60,000 nucleotides of DNA. It comes from Tubiluchus corallicola (taxonomy: Eukaryota; Priapulida; Priapulimorpha; Priapulimorphida; Tubiluchidae). The stretch spans positions 188,001 through 248,000 of the forward strand of contig JAQGDQ010000232.1 in NCBI GenBank assembly GCA_030141605.1. Direction: 5' to 3'. Below the pieces are notes generated by a model. The model saw only the letters and a list, made by a program, of their open reading frames with translations, made no database searches and had not been told where the DNA came from. Below, piece by piece: positions 51,372 through 60,000 of the stretch (positions are counted from its first letter, which is position 1; every line of letters begins with the position of its first letter). A program made the position numbers and the translations under genes.

Positions 51372-54300
51372 CTAATCAGCTAATGCCTTTACTTTGTAGA
51401 TTATCATGGAAAGTATTTGCATAAGTAAAACAAACATGTAAGCAGAAAAAGTAATAATATAAACTGGAGAGACAGATTCAGTTCGATCAAGAAACCATGA
51501 TACATGTGTAGACTTATCTAAGTCATAACTTATTCCGACAATTACATAAACAAAGTTTATGCAAAAGATGAAAATAGTTGAAATATTTCGTATATTCTTC
51601 ATCTCACTCAAAACCTAAAACAAAAAATCTTCTTTAGAACCTTACAATGGCCTGGAAAATGGACATTTTGCTTAAAAAATTACATCGTTTTGAGTTTTAA
51701 CTGAGTAATGGATTTTGGTTTGACTTTTTGACTTGCAAAGTTTAGGATTCATTGTTTTTGCTGTTATTAAAGCATTTTATAAATTCTTATTTCCTTTATT
51801 TACCAGAAGGCAGGGATTACAACATTTATCTTAACATACCTTTTTATGATGTTGTTTTGTAACTGAACTTGGGGCGAGGTAGGATGATATGAGATTTTTC
51901 CAGAAAATTACTTCCCGTTCATCAAGCGTTTCATAATCTTGAGAGTTTTCTGAAGTGTTCAAAGCTGATTACTATAGAAAAATCATATTATTATAAAGAT
52001 CTGACATACAAAGCACATAACTAAACAAACAGTAACTTTCCAAGAATAAGAATCTGTACCAGGAGCACAAACATGAGTTTAGGATTAACTGCATTTAATT
52101 CTTAGTTATGAATGATGTAACATGCAAAAAAATCATGTAGTATTGAATTCCATTTTAACTTAAAACCAAAACAGTATGCTAATTTTGTAATATTTTTGCA
52201 TGAGTATTAGGTAAACAGTAGAAGTTCGAATTAGTATAAGCAGTATTGCATAATCATGTGAAACAATGATGTGCTTATGAAAAATCACAAAGTTAACCAG
52301 TTACGTCATAACTTTTAAGTAAATGGCTGCTACCACTGAACATGAAAATTTCTATACAGAAGTAGTGTAACTGAACTTTATCCTTACAGATAGTTTTTGC
52401 AAATTCTTTTTATATTTTTCTAAATTTAAGTGATAATAGTAAAATAAACCCAACAAGCTAAGTGACTCATCTTTTCTTTGAATAGTGCTTAGGCACTTTA
52501 TAGCACCGAAATATAGCTTAGAACCAATTGTGGAAGCATTTTTGGTGCAAAAAATTAACTTTTGTTCTAGACATTTTCATTAAAAATGAATACTGCAAAT
52601 ACGCAGAAAGAAGTGATTCTATTTCTGTACCTGTGTTACAGTAACAGTCAGTCAAAATTTTCACATCAGGTTTCGTGGAAAACGTATCATTGTACATTTT
52701 GCATCCGTCTATTGATTCTAATAACTTGGTAACAATTTTCCTGCTGAGAGGTCTACTAGGTTTGGAGAAAAAATACAACAGAGTGCAAAAGCTTTTTAAC
52801 AACAACCATTTGATCTTCTGGTACATGGTATTCGCTTTGCCTAAAACGAGAAAATTCTGAGTAAATCAAAAATCAACATTAGTGTAAAGTACAGCAATCC
52901 TGGCAGGTTACTGCTGAGCGATGAGGTGACTTGTACACGTGATGGGGGCTGTGCATTTTCCCCCCGAGGCTATGCAGTGAGGCTATGTTTATCAATTCAG
53001 GTAATTTCGGCCAAATGTTGGTGAAGTGGTTCATCAGCTTGTACGGGAAAGGACTCCGATGGAAATATAGTTTCTTTTAAGCTTTAAAGATACATTAGCT
53101 TCTATTAGTTTACAGACTACCCATGATTGGTGTCATTACAACAGTCATAAATGTCTTTCAGCTGGTATACATTGCAACTCATGAGACAGAATTGTCAACG
53201 GTGTGCTCGGGCAATTGCTATAATTGTCAGCTAAATTTTTCTAGGTGTAGAGGTGCTTACGTGTAACGTTAAAGTTCAAAAACTAATACGATTCTATTTA
53301 AATTCTATTACACATTGTTGTCATGGCTAAAGAACTGAACCCCAGCAGAAATTTTTCGGCAAAGATCTGTAAGAATGGGGAGAGTACATATATGTAACTC
53401 TGAATACGATATTAAAATATTTCGATATTTTTTTTGTTTGTGATTATATAGCAGAACTTACTAGAGATCTTGGTAAACTTTTTATTCCTAATTGTAAGTG
53501 AACAAGCCTGTTGACTGCCCGAGAATTCCCGAGTTCCCCAGGAAATTATGTTCATGTTACATATGGCATAAATCAGTGTTATCAAATAATAAGATGGTGC
53601 TCCAAGAATAAAAACTATCTGAAATATAAAGCAGATAACTTAGGACCAACATTGATAAATGATAAAGACAATTTGCCACTGATACAAGTTTAATGGATAA
53701 GAAAGACAAAAGTTTAATAATGAATAAAAGATCAGTTACACCAGTAATTGTTCTAGAAAAAGTGAACGACTAATAAAAAGAGCTCTAAAAACTTCTCTGT
53801 TTGTCAAATTTTGAACAATTAAAAATGGCAAAAACTTTCATTATTATAGCAGCTGATCTGATAAGAAGCATAATATATTTTATTGGTTTTCAAGGGGGAG
53901 ACATTTGGAATGAAAAAATCACAAAAAACTTTTGTTGATTAATTTCTGAGATACGGAGAAAACATTATTTTCAAAAGTTATGTAATGTGTTTAAACTTCA
54001 ACTTACCAGCATTACCAAGTTGAGATCGCTTCTGTGACACACAATGCTAGCAATGAAAGGTGCAAAACATCCTAGCAGTAAAAATGCTGAACTTGACATG
54101 TGACTGGCAGTGAAGATGTTAACAAACAAGCCCAACATTGACAAGAAACTTAAAATTCCATAAAAAACGGTCAAAAATTTCGCATAAGCAAACTGAAAAT
54201 AAAATTGGGTACTATAAAATCAGGTACTATAGATTGTCAACATAAAAGAAAGCTAATATTAATAGACCGGCAAAAAAATCCATGTTTTCCTACTACAAGT

Positions 54301-57300
54301 GCAAAAGTCTTCCAATTGTCGGTTAGTTAAGTTAATGCTAACACTATTTACTTAACAATTACTGTTTGTCAAAACTAAAGTGTGACAAAGATGAAGTTTT
54401 ATTAGAAAGGCATTAAAAAAATTAAATTTGCGGCCTCAGGGCAAAATCATGTATTCGGCGTTTAACAGAGTTTCCACTGTATGCTTTCATTAACATTAGA
54501 CGGTCCAATAGCGACATAAGTCTATGGCAACGCACTTTTAAGTTAGAGTTAACAGTAAAAAAATAAAAGTACAATTTGCAATAAACAGTAAAGACAAAAT
54601 AGACAACATATAAAAATAGAAAATATTATTAACTATAGAGATAATGTATGAAACAGCTTTTACCGCAAATCCTTCTTTAAAAGCTAGTACAGTACCTTGC
54701 CCATTCAGTAATTTTTTTCTATGTTCTGCAGGACTTATTTAAGTACTGATGTCAGCTGGAGTATGATAAATTAACAGGCATATTTACCTGTATTTTTTCT
54801 GAAGTGCACAAGCAAACGAGCATAAATAAGACAGCTGGAACTCCTGTTATGACAGCTCCCGAGAAGACTAGATCTTGTTGAGATGAAATAGTAAATAACT
54901 GAAACAGAGAAAAAACACAATACCAGAATTTAGTTTGCAAACAAAAAAATGCATACAACAACAACTACAAATGTTTTATTTATGCTCACATATTATTTCA
55001 TTATGCATACCTGTCAAGCTAACTTTGTTTCATGAAGTAATTCTGAAAATGCTAAATAAATTTAACAAAAATGTCTGAGCTAGCCAAAGTGTGATGAAAA
55101 TAAAAATAAAATTAGCTAAAACAAAAACAGAGCAATCAAAGAAGAAAACATCCGTTGAGCATTTTTTATTCATTTTTTCTAAAAAAAACATTTGCATTTG
55201 AGAGATCTTGGTAGAATTTTTTTGGATGCTGCAGAATGACTGTGATCTATATTTTGCTTATTTTTGGTAAGCTGACAAGTCAGTTGGTAATATCCTAAAC
55301 TGCATAAACATTCTTTAGTATAATATTGATCAAAACATAAGGCCAGAAGAGGAAGAAGAAGAACAGTCCCAAGTCTTCTAACATAGGCATAGCCTGTTCC
55401 TTGGCCACCTTTCTTCCTCCTGTACTTGACCAGTTACTCAGTTAGGGCTGGCTAGGTTTACACAGATCGCCAGAAGGTCATATTTGAGCGGTAAATGGCT
55501 TGAAACCTCTACAACGAGTGGGACGGAAACCCAGAACCTCTGGATTGACAATCAGTGCCATAACTGGGATGCCATGCCTTCTGACAGTACAACATACAGA
55601 GCATACAATGAATTTTTCTGCTATGCTTTGGTCATCAATACGTTGTAACACTGTAAAAATTTACTTACAATATTGTTAGAAACCACAAAGCCATGCATGA
55701 GAATAAACAGTGTTATACCCGGAGTGAGTAAGCCACTGATTACATTCAGGAAATGGTATAATAAGAACCAGATTCTGAAAAGATTGCATGGTAGTTGTCT
55801 TCCGCTTTCTGAAAAAAAAACAAGTATATTGTTTTCAAGTACTACACTTTATGCTTTTAGATGTAAAACATAACAGCATAATAATATAACCTTTAAATTG
55901 AATATTTTGCTAGTATATTTTGAATTCTTTGGGTAATGAAGAACGGGAGATTTGAGAAATTTATTGACACTGAGGTGCAAATGTGTTCTGCTGTGTTTTA
56001 AATAATTCTGCAAATAAAATAACAGGTAAATACTATAACAGTATGTCAACAAACAGAATACTTCTAGCAAATGGCAAATACTTAAAATTGAAGAAGAATA
56101 ACAAATTGCAGTTTTATAATAACATGCCAAGATGCAAACGTTAAGAGTTTTACATTTAATCATTGATGGGTGCAAGTTAATGATGTTACCCGACTGTAGT
56201 AGATGATATAAAATAATAGTGTTTCTATGGGCTTTCTAGCAATGCAGCAATGCTTAGTACATACATTTGGTGCAAGAACAATAATTGATTTGTCACGGCA
56301 TATACTTGGTGACTGAAGTTAAGCAGTGGAGGATTTGGATAGTAACTTGATGGTGGGATTTATCTTGCTTAGGGAGGATGTAAGCCCTTGTGCTGCAAAC
56401 TAGGTTAAGACACTCCAGCAGGCTTACTGTCTCTTCTGAGAAAGGTACCTTGATAATGTGCTAGATTCCACTACAAACACTTACATTAAATAGGCAATCA
56501 TTTAGTGCTGAATTTCAATAGGCAATATGTCAAACTCTATAAAAAATAATACCTGCAAGGAAAGCTATGTTATTAGCTTGAGAAGAAGGACTCCATCGTC
56601 TTCTCTGCTTGTAAAATTCCTCTAACGTTTCCGGAGAATGAGTACCAGCAAGGGCATCAGCACAATACTCAGTTCTTTTACCACTGTGCCTAACCAAGCT
56701 AGTCAGCCATCTGTCTTCTCCTGATATATACAACAATTATATGTACAAGTGTATTTTGCCAAAAATATAATAACAAAAATAATCATATTAGATCTTTAAC
56801 AATATTTTTTGGTCACGCACAACACATAAACTCATTAGTTTGCTGATAAAAAACTGTAATTATGTTGCAGCAATAAATGACATCAATTTTTGTGAAACAT
56901 TGCAACTAAGCTCTGATTACCATAAGAATGAAAAAAGCTTTGAGAAAGATTTGAGTCATCATTAGGCAAAGCTTTGTTAAAAAGGATTTTCTCCCGAGTC
57001 TACTGTGAAAATGAAAATGCGGTTTTTATATATACGACATTTTGTGCTGAGTCGCAGTATAATACAGTGACATTAATTATTGTCATTGTACCATTGCCAA
57101 TCATCTTTATTTAAAAGTAGCAGGCAAAAATTCCCTCCTTCTAAAATTACTCAGCAGTCACTTTGATGATGCATAGATGAGGAATAAGGTAAACAAGTCC
57201 ATATTTGCATCAGTGTCTTTCATTTGCATATGCAGTTTTATTGTGTAAAAAAGCATCATAGTCGTATGCACCATATATATATACATATATATATATATAT

Positions 57301-57318
57301 TTATATATATATATATAT

Positions 57319-57387
<69 letters not shown>

Positions 57388-59576
57388 ACAGACACTTGTA
57401 AATTGACCATGATGATCATACAAGTGGAAATACAAACAGAAGATTTCTTCATGAAACTCATATGTTTTTCAGAATTTCTCCAATTTTAGACAAACAAAAA
57501 CTTCAAACCTTTGTAACTGCTGATGAAGTTCACTACTCCATTGACATTCAGAATGTGTAAAAACTAAGAACACTTTAAAAACAAACAGTAAGTGATTGAA
57601 TCACAATCTTAAACCAAATTCAATTTTTTCATAATTGCCAGAACGTCTTCTTCATTAAAGATTAAATGTAATGAAGGTTAAAAGCTTAACATTTACAATT
57701 TATTTTTGGGGAAAAGTACCTCACCAGTTTTTGTTAAACATGTATAGAAGTTTGATTTTACTATATTTAATATTGTCTTATCAAACAGGAAATATACAGA
57801 AACTTATTTTTCATATAAAAATCAAATTGCTATTCTGTTAGTCATGCATGTGATATTATTACTATTGTTATTTATACCATTATTACTTTTGCTAATAATA
57901 TTAGTTATTAAGCACTAATTATAATTGTTATCTTTTGTTTTTTCTTCTATTATTATTGCTTCCATAGATATTCTTAGTTTGCATCATGTTTTTGTTTTGT
58001 TCTGAATTTTAAATCATTATTTACATATTTCCTAACAATAAATGCTAGTGTGCAGACAAAATGATGGATACTTCTAACAAAATTTATCATATTGTGGGTT
58101 GTTTATGAACCAGACATTGTTTTTTTTATAAAGAATTTAAAAACTTTATTATGTTCTACATGCTTAGTATTCAACAATATAAAAACTTCTTTGTACCTTG
58201 ATCATATAATAAGAACTGTATTCCTCGTTCTGTGTTTTTAGAGTATGTTTGTTTGACATTTTCAGCCATTAGTGCACTAGCTCTGTACAGACTGAAGCAT
58301 CCTGGACAGCACAACACACTACCAACCAACGACTCAGTTGACTTGTATAACCAATGAGCCATAGCATATTCAGTTTTTTGAAACCAAATAATAGGACCTA
58401 GACAATTTAAAAGATAAGAAGTAGAATAGATTAAAGACGCAAACAGTTGTCATAGAATGGATTAGTCTTTTATTTGTATCTTTGTAGTATTTTTCAGACC
58501 AAATAGATTTTCAGTCAAAAGCTAATTAGTCCAGAAATATTAAATCAAAGAAAGATCAACATTCATCACCATTTTCGGGCATTTTCTAACTACTATACAC
58601 TCGTTTATAATTGTCTCTCGTGTACAGGAAAATTTATTCCAAATAAAAAACTAGTCCAGAACTTCTGGAATGCTCCAAAAATTTACTAAACCAACAAAGC
58701 ATTTAGTCTTTAAATGAGCATCTATTACCTGTTTATCATTGCTTTGTTTACATCAGGTCAAATTCAGCAATGATAGTGAACAATTGCAAAATTAGCAAAT
58801 GATATAATCATCTCTACAGATTTAAGCTATAAATAAACTATATCCAATCAGTTTCATACCACTGCTGCTTGCCAATATTTCTTGGTATAATTTAAAAATG
58901 ATTGATAGGCTGGCGATCAATTTCAAGGATGTGGGAACGGAACTCAAAGGGGAGGGGGTAGTTATGCAGTGGCAGCTAACAGCAACAAACTCTGATATTC
59001 ATAGTTATGAAAACAAATGTACATAAGATCAGCAGCATCTGAACACAGAACGTCTTGATTAAGGCCTGTGTGTTTACTGATTCTACCAAGTCCCTGCGCA
59101 CGTGCAATAAAGCTCATGAGTCGTTTTTGTGTAACTGTGTTTCTCGACCAGGTTTTCAGTCTTCTGAGGACTAAAACTGAACGCTATCCTTATGTTACAT
59201 AAGCTGGCATTGCTAGGATCCAACCAGGCTAAGCAGTTTGATTACTTTTTTCGAAGGAAAAAATGAAAGACGCAAATAGTATACTTGCCCTTACTATATT
59301 TTCAAGAGGGTACCTGCCTCTTAATGCCCGAATCTATGATCAATTTAGTCACTTTTTGAGTATTTAATAGAAAGTTTTTATACCTGAACCAGTCGGATAG
59401 ATTCGTCCACATACAACTCCTAGAGATCTATCTTTCTCCATTGTAGTGACTAGCTTAGTGAGTGAATTTGGTTCAAAGTTAATATCACCATCAATGGCAA
59501 GTATGTAGCAATCATCTTGGTTTTGATTTGGATAAAACTGGTGTTTCCAGTCTAACAAGTAATGTATGTACATGAC
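51372..59576 (-). CDS. Chitin synthase, copy 2, 5' partial in window
   Basis: Exons 5'-3' on the minus strand: 59576-59384, 58397-58197, 56720-56553, 55808-55669, 54898-54788, 54192-54007, 53618-53462, 52840-52631, 51964-51840, 51614-51372. Each has the same length and phase as its copy 1 partner, with no internal stop. The motifs [26 protein letters not shown] and SWGTRE are all present. Protein differences are few: the DGD exon is identical, while the last exon shows about five substitutions such as CVNFVYIVVG versus [10 protein letters not shown]. The N-terminal exons must lie beyond 60000. Being next to its own upstream DNA, this copy is the better candidate for the full-length gene. Role and membrane location are as for copy 1. 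Confidence 0.9.
55515..55576 (-). repeat. tRNA-derived SINE-like fragment, copy 2
   Basis: The equivalent of 40670-40729. The B box is damaged here (GTTTCCGTCC on the minus strand instead of GTTCGAATCC), so this copy has decayed more at its internal promoter. Confidence 0.5.
56305..56370 (+). repeat. 5S rRNA-derived SINE-like fragment, copy 2
   Basis: The equivalent of 41600-41665, with CTGAAGTTAAGCAGTG and AGTAACTTGATGGTGGG blocks kept and a few substitutions between them. Confidence 0.55.
57273..57385. repeat. (TA)n microsatellite in chitin synthase copy 2 intron
   Basis: About 110 bases of mostly alternating TA with a few TTTA or AAAT interruptions, at the same intron position as the (TG)n tract of copy 1. 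The flanks GCATCATAGTC and AAGACAG are shared. Confidence 0.95.
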
Positions 59577-60000
59577 CTGTAGAGTACACACAAAAGTACT
59601 AAATATTAATGTTCAAGCTTCATAACAAAATAATGCATTTTCATAAAATGGTAGCATGGTTCATAGGCAACAAGCAATTTGAATATTTTAATGTTACCAT
59701 AAAATTATCACAGAGTACTTGTGTTAAAATTTGGAGTTGTCTTACACAAGTTTAAAAAATGATCTCGACAGAACTTAAAATAAATTTCGAGGAAATAATG
59801 ACAAACGTTTCCTCACAAAAATGTTTGATAAGAAATTAAGATGCTACAGTGGCGTAATTGGAGTTTGTGGCACCTGAGTAGCACTTGAACTTTTCTCCCC
59901 CTGATGAAAGATACATAGTAACAACATCTTTGTGATTTCAGATTTGTAAAATTTAGCGTTGCTGCATTGGAGTGACAAAAAGACAATTGTGGAGAAAACT

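Larger units (their letters stand above)
51141..60000. repeat. Direct tandem duplication, copy 2 (continues past window)
   Basis: Collinear with 36153-46371. All ten exons in this stretch match copy 1 in length and phase, and the two SINE-like fragments and the poly(A) signal are shared. Intron sequence is more diverged, with indels. The match is still running at base 60000. Confidence 0.9.

Noticed and set aside
57210-57461. Ile/Tyr repeat open frames
   Set aside because: Translation of the (TA)n tract in the copy 2 intron.

Overview
This is animal nuclear DNA: AT-rich, with spliced genes, GT-AG introns of a few hundred to about 2,000 bases, microsatellites and DNA-transposon remnants. The genes are metazoan (MCM6, a zona pellucida-domain membrane protein, animal-type chitin synthase). 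An invertebrate with chitin synthase fits, and a tunicate is my preferred guess, but nothing here fixes the phylum. All exon models were built by hand from splice signals, reading phase and protein motifs.

Layout, left to right. (1) About 764-2826, minus strand: the first four exons of a major facilitator transporter of the oxalate/formate-antiporter or monocarboxylate type; its 3' part runs off the left edge. (2) 2838-7211: intergenic, with a 5S rRNA-derived repeat, a hAT-like miniature transposon carrying a (GA)n tract, and a (CA)n tract. (3) 7364-20666, plus strand: a complete 18-exon MCM6 gene (827 aa), preceded by an E2F-type promoter site. (4) 20667-28750: long flank and intergenic sequence with no convincing gene, apart from one weak orphan exon candidate. 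(5) 28759-34610, plus strand: a complete 9-exon gene for a 441-aa type I membrane protein with signal peptide, ZP domain, furin-type site, transmembrane helix and charged cytoplasmic tail; one intron is GC-AG. (6) 36388-60000, minus strand: two direct tandem copies of a chitin synthase gene, about 15 kb apart. The left copy has 14 intact exons (733 codons) covering the catalytic core and C-terminal membrane region, but no N-terminal membrane exons fit between it and the next copy. The right copy shows ten matching exons and runs off the right edge.

The tandem pair is the most informative part of the window. The copies share old SINE-like repeats, differ by a pogo/Tigger-like transposon found only in the left copy, carry different microsatellite motifs at the same intron position, and have patches of near identity among diverged introns. 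The left copy could be a 5'-truncated duplicate, a gene with a new start, or an artefact of two haplotypes assembled in tandem.

The genes do not form an obvious pathway. MCM6 is a nuclear replication helicase subunit, while the other products are a transporter, a surface ZP protein and a membrane polysaccharide synthase. The three visible true start codons all lie 7-11 bases after a good 3' splice acceptor, which means either short 5' UTR introns or spliced-leader trans-splicing.
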